In this document: one piece after another, positions 44,076-55,673 of the stretch
Position numbering within the stretch: the first letter of the stretch is position 1
Layout of the letters: every line of letters starts with the position of its first letter
Assembly (NCBI GenBank): GCA_037953745.1
Contig: JBAKBP010007668.1
Span: forward strand, 33,656 to 97,655
Length of the DNA stretch: 64,000 nucleotides
Source of the DNA: Lithodes maja
Taxonomy: Eukaryota > Arthropoda > Malacostraca > Decapoda > Lithodidae
Direction: 5' to 3'
Program-made: the position numbers and the translations under genes
Notes under the pieces: model-generated
The model's database searches: none
Told to the model about the DNA's origin: nothing
Seen by the model: only the letters and a program-made list of their open reading frames with translations

Positions 44076-47000
44076 ACTATCGCCAAACCGTCACAACTAT
44101 CCCCCCCCCCCCCCCCCCCTGGGGGCACGGGTCCTTGGAGTGGCTTGGTCCCGAGTGGCTTCGGTCGCGCCGGGAATTTCCACACCTCTCACACATCACA
44201 CAGTTTTTCCTACACCGAGAAATGACTCTCCGGCTGTCATTTCTCGAAGACTTCTTCTAGCCGGAGACATTGAGAGCAACCCAGGACCCACGTACACATA
44301 CATATGTCCAACTTGCTCAAAACCCATCACTTCGAGTCGCCACACTAAGGGTTCAGTTCTCTGCAATTCATGCAGGAACTGGACCCACTTCACCTGTACA
44401 ACACTTGCCTCCAAGAAACACTACACGAACACCTGGACCTGTTCCTCCAACCCCTCCCTCTCCCAGTCAAATCCCTCGCCTAAAACCCGTCCACCTCTCC
44501 TCCCCAACCCACCTAGCCTTCCCATATCATCCACTCCCCCCCCTAAAACCCGTCCACCTCTCCTCCCTAACCCACCTAACCTTCCCATACTATCCACATC
44601 CTCAACTCAACACCCCACACCCCATCCTAATCCATTCCAACCCCCATCTCCTGCTCCCCAATCCCCACCTCACCCATCCCAACCTCCAGCCCCTCCCTCA
44701 CCCCCACCCCATCCTCGTGCAGCAGCACCCAACATACATCGTGCACATAACATTAACATTCTCCAATTGAACATAGATGGCATTAACACAAAGAAACACG
44801 AACTCTCACACTTCATCAAACAACACAACATACACATTGCCATCTTACAAGAAACAAAACTCTGCACATCACAAAAAACACCCACATTTCATAATTTCAC
44901 CACCATCAGACAAGACCGGGCTGTCGGCGGGGGCGGTGGACTCATCACCCTGGTACACAATGAAATATCATACATAGTAACCAGTGTACAAACCAAATCC
45001 CTCCTCCCCCCAAATGATAACACAACAGAAATACAATCAATTAAAATACGCACTGGCAACAAATCCAACACAACCATCATAAACACATACATCCCTCCCC
45101 AAACATCCCCTACAGTACCAAATGAATACAGACCACACTTACAACACATCACAAACACCCCACACATCATCCTGGGTGGTGACTTCAACGCCAAGACGTC
45201 GGCCTGGTTTGTCGACAACCCTGACACAGACAGAGGGCTGGTACTACAAAACCAAACAGATAACCTCATCATCCTTAACGACATCCATCAACATACCCAT
45301 ATTCCTCACCAAGCCCTCTATAACCCATCATCTCCAGACATCACCTTTTGCTCCCCAGAACTCGCCCCCACAACATCCTGGAGGGTGGTCAGAACCTTAG
45401 GCTCTGACCACCTCCCGATCATTATCACCACCAAAACCAGACTCACCCCAGCTAGCCACAAACACACATACACCAATTATAAAAGAGCTAACTGGGAAGC
45501 ATTTACAAATGAGACAGAACAACACTTCACAACTCTAAACAGTACACCCATCACTAACATCAACAATGCTGTACACATACTCAATAAAACTATCCAAAAC
45601 GCTGACAAGAAACACATTCCAAGAGGTAACAGAAAAAGACACAACCCCAACTTCACACCAGAAATTCAAAACCTCATCAGACAACGCGACACACTGAAAC
45701 ACTCCCCAGCACCCCACACACAAGACATCACACAACAAATTCAAGCACTCAACACCCAAACTAACAACAAAAACTAAATTGGAATAACTTCCTACAAACA
45801 CTTGATCACAAAACAAACCCCAAAAAACTCTACAAAACACTAAACAGCATCACACTTTCCAACAGCAACACAACACAATCACATGCTGCAATCACAACAG
45901 ACTCTACTCCTTCATGTAAACAACAAGCAAACACTCTCATCAATCACTTCTCACATGTCAGCCACCTAAAACCTCACAAAGACGACCGACGTGTCATCCG
46001 ACGTAAGAGACAATTCCCCACAGACCCTGACTATACACCCTTCACCAATCACCAGACAAAGCATATCATCAACAATCTCAAGCACTCACCCGCCTGTGGC
46101 CTAGACAACATAAGCAACATACACCTCAGACACCTGGGACCACAAGGCATACAAACACTAACATATCAAACTACAGCTATTCACACAACACAATACCAGA
46201 CATTTGGAAGCATGGTATCATCATCACATTCCCCAAACCCAACAAAGACCCCACGCTACCCTCCTCGCACCGCCCCATTACACTCCTTTGCTTCCCCTCC
46301 AAAGTCATGGAACGCCTAGTATTACAACTAATTACACCCGACCTACCCCTAGCTCCAACACAACATGGCTTTAGGCCACTGCACTCCACAAACACTCTTC
46401 TTACAGACCTTACACAAAGAGCTTTTGACGGCATCAACTCAGCTAGACCACCACACAGATCACTATTAGCCACACTCGACATTAGTAAAGCCTTCGATGC
46501 CATCCCACGCCACAACCTAACAAACAAAATCTACAACACAAACATGCACAACAACACAAAAAGGTGGCTGGCCAACTTCCTAGCAGGCAGATGTGCACAC
46601 GTATCTTTTGCCGGTCAGTCATCTAAAATCAGAAATTTTCCAAACGGAGTCCCACAAGGATCCGTCCTATCGCCCGCACTCTTCAATCTGTACATGCACG
46701 ATATAACTACACCCAATACTCCCCAAATAAACTTAGCCTCCTATGCAGATGACATAACACTCACATGCACACACCATGACCCAAGAAGAGCAACAGATCT
46801 CCTTCAACCCTATCTCAACACACTACATGGCTGGTGCACTACAGACTTAATCTAGCCCCAGCCAAATCCACCGCAACCCTGCTCACAAGCTGGACAGGTG
46901 AACACGAATACATCCCTCAACTCACCATAAACAACACACCCCTAACACATACACACACACACAAAATCCTAGGAGTAACATATGATACTCATATGACATT

Positions 47001-47873
47001 CAAACAGCACACCACAAGCATTAAAAAGAAACTGACACCCAGACTTAACGCCCTCAGGTCACTTGCTCACACAAAATTTGGACACAACAAAGAAACTACC
47101 ACCACAGTATATAAACAATACATAAGATCAGTAATGGAATACGCTAGCCCAGCCTGGGCTTCTAACCTAGCTGAAACACATCATAAGACCTTACAGACTA
47201 TTCAAAACAAAGCCCTGAAGATCATTACAGGCTGCACAGCTACTACACCCACAGATCATCTACATAAAGAAACAAAAATCCTCAAAGTCAAAGACCATCT
47301 GGACATGAGAGGCACTCAATTCCTGGCAGCAGCCTCCACGAACCAAGACCACCCACTAAACTACATGGCAACACACCCACAGACACCAAGAAATATCAAA
47401 ACAACACCCAGCACACGGTATCACACACAATTATTGTCCTCTCTCCCTCCCTGCCCACCCCGAACCAACTTCCAGAAGCACATCCATACTCATATCTCTC
47501 GCCAATCCATCCACTCACTCACAGACAACACGCAGCTGCATGCACGACCTCCCGAAATCCATCCTTCCGAATCCTCCCTCCCTCGCGAGGACAGAGTCCA
47601 CCTGGCCAGGCTGAGATGCGGACACCATCCAGCTCTCCTGAGCTATCAGAAGAGACTGGATGACTCTGTTGTCGACGCCTGCCCGGGATGTAACACAGCA
47701 CCCCATACCATTAAACACATCATAGAAGACTGCATTTCACACAACCACTTACGCCAACAACACAACCTACACTCAATGAGAGCTCTGTGGGAAAGCCCGA
47801 TCGTGGCCATGGCCTTCCTCAGGGACTCGGGGCTGTTCGGCCAGGCAGCTTAGGGAACAACAACAACTATCGC
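44076..47873 (+). mobile_element. APE-type LINE with 2A-like motif; 8-bp target duplication
   Basis: ACTATCGC at 44076-44083 and 47866-47873 flanks the body 44084-47865. Near the 5' end is an 18-19 residue poly-C. The 3' end is GGGGCTGTTCGGCCAGGCA followed by GGGAACAACAACAACT, a tail shared with the SINE-like elements in this window and with a fragment at 63893-63960. Inserted into the RTE-like fragment within the eL6 intron. Confidence 0.85.
44221..47853 (+). pseudogene. LINE polyprotein: 2A-like, PHD-like finger, endonuclease, RT
   Basis: Domain order on plus: RRLLLAGDIESNPGP, a 2A-like ribosome-skipping motif (GDIESNPGP at 44263-44289); a PHD-like finger with CPTC, CNSC and WTHFTC (about 44300-44400); a Pro/Ser/Thr-rich linker; AP endonuclease with LQLNIDGINTKKHEL, LQETKLC, LGGDFNAKTSAW and GSDHLPII. 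The first frame stops at 45777. RT continues in other frames with LDISKAFDAIP, GVPQGSVLSPALFNLYMHD and SYADDITLT (46470-46770). The C-terminal block 46834-47853 holds LRCGHHPALLSYQKR and CPGCNTAPHTIKHIIEDC, ending FGQAA. There are at least three frameshifts after the endonuclease (about 45770, 46170, 46850) and one just before the 2A motif, where the ATG 44221 is out of phase. No RNase H. Confidence 0.82.
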
Positions 47874-48410
47874 TCATCAGAATTGTATCATCAGCAAACA
47901 GCAGTACAGTACAGGCAAATTCCACTGGTTTCCTTCCCTTTATCAGCGGTACACCAACATCCACTGCTCTTCCTTGCATTTCTTCATGACTCCATCTATA
48001 TATATATTGAACAACCATAGGGACATTACACACCCTTGCTTTAACCCAACATTCAAATCAAATCAAATCAAAGAACTCTCTCTGTTCATTCTACATACGA
48101 ACTGACGCCTTGCATCCTTATACATGCTCTTCAATGCTTTCAGCAACTTGCCATCTACTCCATATATTCTTGGTACTTTCCACAGACCTTGTCTATCAAC
48201 TGTCATAGGCCTTTTCCAAGTCCATTAAGGCAGTATACAACTTTTGTCCCTTCGAGATATTTCTCCACAACACATTTCTAGAAAGAAATCTGGTCTACAC
48301 AGCCTCTTCCCATCCTAAACCTGCCCTGCTCGTCACCTACCTATTTCTCCGCTCTCACTCTCACTTTCTCGATCACTACCCTACTGTACATCTTGCCTAC
48401 TACGAAGACT

Positions 48411-49010
48411 AGTTAGTGCATGATCCACTTAAATGGCCTGTTCCACGCTTTAATCCATTATAGCATATCTTAGGGCGATTGTATTTACACTTCTTCCCAA
48501 AGTCGATGGAGGTATTCCCCAATGCTCTCCCATGACTTTCACCCCAACCAGGCATCCACTATGCTTTGTTGATAACAAAATACTCACAAAATAACAATAC
48601 CACAAGGCAGCTGACTGACCGTGTGCTTGTTGTTCTGCGTGTTGCGAACCACCCGCCAAGACAACAAAAATTTATCTAGCGCAATTTTAAGCCACGTAAT
48701 AGCCACTACGCTTCACAAAGGCCAACCGGGCCTCACGGGGAAAACTCAATATGGCCTGTACAAAGGCCATCCGGGCTCAGAGAGTAAAGGGTTACACAGG
48801 TTACACAATAAGACTATCGAGTCTAAACACCACTTCTATTCACCTTGCATGATATGCATCTGATAAGAAGAGCAATTAAAATGTTAACTGGCCAGATAGC
48901 CTATGAAATAGAAAATACAGTAGTTTAGACTGGACTTTGAGAAATCCAAACATACTGAGCACTATATAGTCCTACTACAAAGGATATTAATTTATCAACT
49001 AGATTGTGCC
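48411..49010. other. Intron sequence, nothing recognised
   Basis: No element end is certain. GGCCAACCGGGCCTCACGGGG and GGCCATCCGGGCTCAGAG near 48720-48785 look like diverged GC-rich repeat pieces similar to the TTAA element termini elsewhere. Confidence 0.35.
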
Positions 49011-49016
49011 ACTTAC

Positions 49017-49201
49017 CTCTTGTTTCTGTTCGAAAATGTCTCCTTCCTCCTTCTTGGCGCGGTTCGCCTTCACTCTGCGGAAGTACTTGTCGTTGATATG
49101 CTTGGAGATGCCAACATTGCCAAGGTCGATCTTAGTGGTGGTGGCGACAAGGTAGATCTGGTTCACACGTCGCAGGGGGCAGGCGTTTATTTTGAAGGGA
49201 C
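49017..49201 (-). CDS. RpL6: Ribosomal protein eL6, penultimate coding exon
   Basis: 185 nt between acceptor TTTTTTCCCAG and donor GTAAGT. The exon starts in phase: a G from the previous exon plus GT makes the Gly of GPFKINACPLRRVNQ, followed by IYLVATTTKIDLGNVGISK, HINDKYFRRVK, and KKEEGDIFEQKQE at the donor. This is the eL6 family core (G-P-F-x-I-N-x-x-P-L-R-R, T-x-T-K-I-D, D-x-Y-F, E-G-D/E-I-F). Both splice sites are intact. The preceding exon is not found between here and 64000; the hAT insertion begins only 260 bp upstream, inside the previous intron. Confidence 0.9.
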
Positions 49202-49549
49202 CTGGGAAAAAATTAGTTTCATAAAAATTCTAAACATTCACTTTTTCAAAGCACTTCTTAACTGATTACAGCTACCCAAGACAATTTCTCCAACTTTAAA
49301 AACTGGTAAATAAAAAGTTTGGAAATTATATCCACTATGAATGAAGCGAATGTCAGTACAGGTATATTCAATTTCCGTTTCTTTTTACTGTACTGTGTTC
49401 GTCTAAGTTTTGGTTTGTTTATTTTGCAAGTTTTACATTATAACTACTGTATATCCCTCTCCCAAAACTAGGGGTGCACCGGATAGTAGATTTTGCTATC
49501 TGGCCGGATACCGGATAATTGAAGAAAATGTTGATATCAGTTCCAGGTA

Positions 49550-50638
49550 CAGTGCACTCCCATTATTCGTGCCTAGGTGGTACCAGCCCCCTTCCGCGAA
49601 TACGTGGGCAGTGTTTAACATAGGTTTCAATGGGAAATAGGCTTAGGTCGTACCAGACTCGGCCATCTTGGACCCTCAAACCATTATTTTGACCTACTGT
49701 ACTTTATGATATTAATATGGACCAAATGATTAAACAGATACTGTGACAGACCTAAACGAATGTGGAACAAAGTGTGGTACCAGTACCACACTCGTCCAGT
49801 CATCCATAAAGTACCCATTTCCCCCCAAATATATCCAATAAATACATATTATGAGGAGATAACTTACCACACAACTTTACTTGAAATCAGTCATTAGGCC
49901 TAGCCTAGCCTTACGCATCGGTAGGCTAGACCGGCGTTTGTTCTCTGGGCATTTATTTCCATCATGAATACCACCAGGCCCACTGTCCGTATCACTGAAT
50001 GCTCTAAAGGCCCTAATAAATGCGGGAGATAAGAGGTTCGTGCAGAAAAAAGCTTGTAAACAGGTGGTTTTCAACTTTTCCAACACTGGACCGCTGTGTT
50101 GGCATCACGCAAGAATGCAAGATGGCCATGATTGTATAGAGGGCCATCTTGCATGATGTCAACACAGCGGCCCAGCTGAGGCAGCAGCTCGCAGCCCAGT
50201 GTTGGAAAAGATGAAAACCACCTGTTTACAAGTTTTTTTTCTGCACGAACCTCTTATCTCCCGCATTTATTAGGACCTTTAGAGCATTCAGTGGGCCTGG
50301 TGGTAATCATGATAGAAATAAATGCTCAATGAACAAACGCCGGTCTAGCCTACCGACGCTGTCGGACGAAAGCGGGCAAATTATGCAGATACGTAAGGCT
50401 AGGCCAGGCCTAATGACTGATTTCAAATCAAGTTTGTGTGGTAAGTTATCTCCTCATAATATGTATTTATAAGTATTCTCCTCAAATAATATGTATTTAT
50501 CCGGATGCGCACCGCCCCGCCCAATTCAAATCCGTGAATAGCTGGTATTTTGCTATTTTTTTTGGAGCGGATGACGAGTAATGGGATATTTAGGGGTGTC
50601 CGTGATTAGCAAGGATCGCGGATAACGGGAGTGGTCTG
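49550..50638. mobile_element. Tigger/pogo-like element with long internal foldback
   Basis: Ends CAGTGCACTCCCATTATTCG and, reversed, CAGACCACTCCCGTTATCCG, flanked by TA (49548-49549, 50639-50640). CAG ends and a TA duplication suggest the Tc1/mariner-pogo superfamily. No transposase. The middle is a large inverted repeat (49840-50470). The sequence near the left arm (GGATATATTTGGGG-type) is shared with the element at 55676-57469. Confidence 0.7.
49840..50470. repeat. Long inverted repeat (two ~250-270-bp arms)
   Basis: The left arm 49840-50089 is the imperfect reverse complement of 50196-50470. The 106-bp loop contains a second hairpin: CCGCTGTGTTG near 50091 pairs with CAACACAGCGG near 50160, with GGCCAT-type arms inside. 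If transcribed, this would form a long double-stranded hairpin. Confidence 0.85.
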
Positions 50639-51368
50639 TAGTCAGTACTGTATGTTATGCATAATAATGAGTTTCCCTCACCCACTGGTGTCATTTCTGT
50701 ATTCTTACCTCCATAGAGGAAATACTGTATGACCCCCCCTCTTTTTATTCTATATGCATGAAAGAGACAAAAGGCAATGATGCCTCTAACAAGGGTCACC
50801 CCAAAAGTTGAAAGTAACAAGGAGCCAAATACAAATTCTGGACACAAAGCTTGAAGCAGTTAAGTCATAGGAGAAGGGAAAGATAGATTGAAGGAGAGAA
50901 GATAGAAGGAAAATCGGTTTACCCTTGGGTTAGAGAATCTGACAGAATAGGGGTGGCAATGTGTTGAAAGGGAGGTTCCCTCTGCTCTCTGTAGGGGATG
51001 AGGTATACATAGAGTTCTGAAGAACACTAATTACCGGTATTGTAATAGCGGCAGAAGATTGAGAGAGAGAGATGCAACATTGTGGCGTGTAATGCGAGAT
51101 TGTATGGAATTAGTAAGAGGCGGTGAGTTAATGGGACAAAATGCTTTTGACTGTACGCTTTCGAAGAAAAAGAGACAAGAATATTGAGAGAAGATGAAGG
51201 ATTGATTTGTGTGTTGTTGAAGAGTAAGGGATAGTCGTGTGGAATATTGTAACAGGTATAATCATCATTAAATCTGACGCCCTGCTTCCAGAGGAAGCAC
51301 CTCAAAAGGGATGGCCAAGGCAGAAACTGCCTCCAGGCTCCCATACATGCCCCGACTGACTCACTCCA

Positions 51369-54300
51369 GTGCCATTTCCACTAAGTGGATTATACGTAAA
51401 AGGAGACAGACACAAAGAAAATCCACATAATAGTACAGTAGTTTATTTTTCAGTAAATGACCATAAGAGAAATGCGAATTTAAAAAGAGAAATAGAAACC
51501 CACCTAAATAAAAGTGCTGAGGAACTTTTTGTAGTCCTGGGGGATTTTAATGGCCATGTAGGCTTCAAAGGGTACCAAAAATTAAATCAAAATGGCCAAA
51601 CCATACTGAATTGGATGGAACGGTATTCGCTGATAATGCTAAACGACGACTTCAACTGCGAGGGTGAATACACTTGGGAGTAGAAATGAACAAAAGAGCG
51701 TTATAGACTACTGTATATGCTGCAAGGCGGGTGCCCAACCCCGAAAGGGGTTGAAATAGGGGAGCTATCCCCCCGCCAAAGGCGGCTTTCTAGGGCCTTT
51801 CCTAGCTGATGCTGAGAGGATTGGGTTCTAGTCATGTGGTGATGGGCTGGTCTATCAGAGTGAGAGCTGAGCAATCTCTGCCATACCCATAGCTTACTCT
51901 GACTGTTCCTTTATCTTATATATTTTCTAGATCTCAAGTGACGGCGTCTCTTCCGTGGATTGACCTCCCAATCTACCAAGATTGGAAGCCAAAGCGTCAC
52001 ATTTTTCCCTTGCCCCTCAACTTTCTCTTCATAATTGCTGAGGGGCACAGGGCCCTGGGTGGGGCTTTGGTTTCCCGGGCGTTTCCGCACCCTCCTCGGC
52101 TCCCCGCCATGGAGTGGCTTCGGTCACCCAGGCTTTATTGTGGTCGGCAGGGAGGGTTCTGTGGGGGCGCTCGGTTATGGCCTTGGAATTGCTCGGGGCC
52201 TTGGGGCTGTTCGGCCAGGCAGTTTGGGGAACAACAACAACTGTATATGCTAGTATCGCCAACATTTTATGACCTATATAAAGGAATGGTCATTGATGAG
52301 AAACAAACTGTTTGATCTCTCAGATCATAACCTGCTACAGGTAAAATTTTCTGTAAAGAATAGGAAACAAAATTAATTTAGTACAAGCAAATGGGAAATG
52401 GTAAATTATTATAAAACTGACAACGCCTCATTAGAAGAGTACGTACAAGAAGTAGAGAGAAGGATAGATAACCATGAAATAACCAGAATAGAGGAGTTTA
52501 ACACAATTATTAAAGACTCTGCCGATCTCAAACTTAAAGCAACCTACAAAAGAAGAATAGGTAAACGTAAATTCAAGAAGGAACAACCGTGGGTGAATAA
52601 TGAAATTAGGGAGGGAATCAAGCGAAGGAAGAAATTCAACAGGCAGAGAAGAAATGCTAGGTCAGAAATAGAAGAGGAGGGATACAAAGCACTATACTGT
52701 ATATAGAACAAAAAGAAAAAACACAGATCATGATAAATGAAGCGATTTATGAACATGAACAGAAATTAAGTAAAGAAATAAGGGAGGGGGGGAATGTAAG
52801 TAAATAAATAAAGATGGGCATATATAGATAAACAAAGAAAAAGGGAGAGTAAAGAAAAAAAAAAACGTTCTACAATGAAGAAGGAATGAAACTGACAGAT
52901 AGGGAGGCAAAAGAAGAACTAACAACATACTGGAGTAGTATTTATAAAAAGCATAACGACATAAATGAAGTATGGAGCAGGGAAGATGAGCAAAGCTATA
53001 GTAACACAGCGGATGAGGAAAGAGAAAGGCCTAGCAACATAGTAGTAGATATACCCCCTGAAAATCAGATAATAATACCTGAAGTACTTCAAGAACATAT
53101 GGAAATGATAGGAAAAACTAGTAAGAGCTTAGCGTATAAATCAGAATTAAAAGTGTGTCTCAAGAAATTAAAAAAAACAAAAAAACAGCGGGCCCTGACC
53201 AGCTGAAACCTGAACTATACAAAGCATTGCTAAGCAGTGATAAATGTATGGAGGAGATGGTAAGATGTTTTAATAAAATTATACAAGAAACAGTAGTACC
53301 AGAGGAGTGGAAAAAATCAAGAAAAGTTATGCTCCCAAAGAAGAACAAACCATGCGCTAAAGACTTAAGACCAATAGCACTTGCTAATATATCATATAAG
53401 ATTTTTGTCCCTAACCGTAAAAAACAAAATAGAAGAACATTTAATAATAAATAATGAGGTATGTAAAAGAAGTGCAAAGCGGGTTCACGGAAGGGGGAAG
53501 AATAGAAAACAATTTATTCATATTAAAGCATTGTATTGAAAAATCTTTTATAGTAGGGAAACCACTAATAGTAATATCCATAGATTTCAGCAAGGCGTAT
53601 GACTCGGTAAAAAGAAGCTATCTAATAAAGGTGATGAAAGACTACAAAACCCACCCTAACCTAATTAATACAGTAGCCAAAATGTATACAGGTGACCAAA
53701 TAGATATAGGAAAAGATAGAAAGGTTGAAATAAATGTAACAAGTGGCATAAGGCAAGGATGCACGGCATCAACCACGCTCTTCAAGCTAGTAACATATAA
53801 TATTATAAAACAAATGGAAGAACTTGGGGAGGGGTATGAAGATCGGGTATTTAAATTAAGCGTACTATTTTTCGCCGATGACGGTCTGATTCTAACGCAA
53901 AATATAGAGAAAGCTGAAAGAGCCTTTAATAAATATAGGAAATATGTGTGGCCTAAAAATAAATAAAGACGAGTAAAATATTAATGTTTAACGTAAATGA
54001 AAAGCCCGAAAAGATAAGAGATATTGAGGTAACAAGTGATATTAAATATTTGGGTATAAAAATTGAAGATAAAAGAAACTGTTTTAAATCTCAAAAAGAA
54101 ATATCCTTGGCTAAAGCAGAACAGATGGCAAACTTAACATACCCGATAATAGCTCAAAGCTGCAGTAAGGTATTGATAGGAAAAACTTTTTGGAAGAGTG
54201 TAGCCCTACCTACAATTCTATACGGAGCTAGTGTGCTAGGATACACCAAAACAGAGATAGATAAGCTGCAGCAAGTAGAAAATAAGGTTTACAGGCAAAT

Positions 54301-55130
54301 ATTAGGAGCCCCAAATATGCACAGGTAGAAACACTAAGGGGTGAAGTAGGTGCATCATCAATGCAAACAAGAATTATGGGGGGTCAAATAAAATATTTAA
54401 AGCACATAGAGGGAAACGAGGGATGCCACTTACTAAAAAGAATTATTGAAGAAAAACATGAATTTGCAACAGATCCCTGGTTCGAATCCACCACTAAATA
54501 CCTCCGAGAAGTGAAATTGACATACGATGACTTAATAGATATAGGGAAAGTCCAGTTGAAGGGTAAATTAAAAGAATGGGATTCTAAAATGTGGAGGAAA
54601 GAACTGAACAAGAAAACTAGTTTAGATATTTATAGAAAGTATAAGAAAGAAATAAGGGGAGAAAAACTAATATATGATAACAGACCAGCTTCTGTTATCC
54701 TATACAAAGCGAGAACAAATAACCTACAGCTAAATGATAGAAATAGATTTACAGGAGGAAACATTGGATGTAATATGTGTGGGGATGGAATAGAGGACCT
54801 TAAGCATTTCATTCTGTGGTGCCCTGCATACACAGAAGAAAGAAGACTGGAACCTCTATTCCAACAACCATATATAGAAGATGAATCCCATATACTAGGT
54901 AGCTTAATGTTTAGTAGACAAAGCACAGGTAGGGTAAAAAAAGGCAATATATAGTTTTTGGAGAAAGAGAGAAAAGCAAAGGAACACATGAAGAAACAAG
55001 AACAATCAAGAAGGAAAACAAGAAAGAAGAGCAAGAAAGAAGAAAACAGCACATAGCACATAATAAATTTTACTGTTAAATTAGAAAAACAGAAAACACG
55101 ACAAAAGGGAGGCGCCGTTGCAAAGGCATA
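51369..55130 (+). pseudogene. APE-type LINE of uncertain clade, decayed
   Basis: Plus-strand pieces in order: endonuclease tail VVLGDFNGHVGF and FNCEGEYTWE (to 51681); linker EEFNTIIKDSADLKLKATYK (52400-52700); KETAGPDQLKPELY-type KKTAGPDQLKPELYKALL and LRPIALANISYKIF (53160-53440); ISIDFSKAYDSVKR, GIRQGCTASTTLF and FADDGLIL (53454-53960); KYLGIKIEDKRN and LPTILYGASVLGY (53984-54328); and a C-terminal zinc motif CNMCGDGIEDLKHFILWC (about 54770). Several frameshifts and stops. A SINE-like element interrupts the endonuclease region. Similar LINEs are common in arthropods, but I cannot fix the clade. Confidence 0.75.
51710..52251 (+). mobile_element. SINE-like element with 2A-LINE tail, copy 2; 12-bp target duplication
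   Basis: Body 51722-52239, flanked by ACTGTATATGCT at 51710-51721 and 52240-52251. The right end is GGGGCTGTTCGGCCAGGCA...GGGGAACAACAACA, the same tail as the LINE ending at 47865. The left end begins GCAAGGCGGGTGCCCAACC. The target duplication proves retrotransposition as a unit. Confidence 0.9.
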
Positions 55131-55500
55131 GCTTCCCGACCAGCAACTGAACTGAACTATAACCATGAACACTGAAAGAGCAGACCCAGAGCAGTCCATC
55201 ACCTGGATGTCAGTTCCACCACTGCTTTGCTTTATTTACCCCAGTGGGGCCCTGGCTGGAAGCATACCAAGCACAGGAATTTTCTGAAGATAGGAACCAG
55301 TGGTCCACTGCTCCAGAAGCTGATTGCACCACCAAAGTGGCGGGCAGTGGGGTCGCCGCATCCCTACACCAGAGAGAGAAAGGCCAACTTGTGCCAGTGG
55401 GCTGTGAGAGTAAGACACTAAGGAACCATGGGGCACACCATTATGGCCCCACTGCCCTCACCACTCAAGAAGAAAAAAGTTAGAAATAAGATTGATGATA
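55131..55500. other. Unassigned, possible LINE 3' region
   Basis: GC-richer than its surroundings, with no recognised motif; probably the 3' untranslated end of the preceding LINE or an older insertion at its 3' boundary. Confidence 0.3.
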
Positions 55501-55673
55501 AAGGTACAGTAAGAACCGGCTATGGGAAGTAAAGGACACCAACCCTCACTCTGATAGATTAGGCTTTGGAAGCATTGAAAATAATTGATAGATCATAAGA
55601 TAGGCGTGCTATGGTCTCATCATGTGAGTTTTGGAGTGATTACATTGTGGCACATTGTAGAAAACTAGTTGAA

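Larger units (their letters stand above)
43478..48410 (-). pseudogene. RTE-like LINE fragment, split by the 2A LINE
   Basis: Two halves (43478-44083 and 47866-48410) match 60290-61418 of the LINE at 60129-62780. The left half encodes TECGVTWMDKQTN and NTLRWFGHVECMGSERM on minus; the right half has the catalytic box LLFADDTILMSDS and RAVDVGVPLIKG. Frameshifted and truncated at both ends. The join, ACTATCGC, is duplicated by the nested LINE. Confidence 0.85.
42482..49016 (-). other. eL6 last intron (6535 bp), transposon-filled
   Basis: Donor AGAG|GTAAGT at 49016 and acceptor TTTTCAG| at 42482. It contains the TTAA element 42637-43259, a TTAA-like terminus at 43341, and an RTE-like LINE fragment (43478-48410) split by a LINE with a 2A motif (44084-47865). 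The remaining intron sequence near both exons is AT-rich and unremarkable. Confidence 0.85.

Noticed and set aside
44101..44119. Poly-C run as a functional quadruplex signal
   Set aside because: Poly-C runs also occur at 1-11 and 59830-59847 without shared context; it may reflect the LINE 5' end or slippage.
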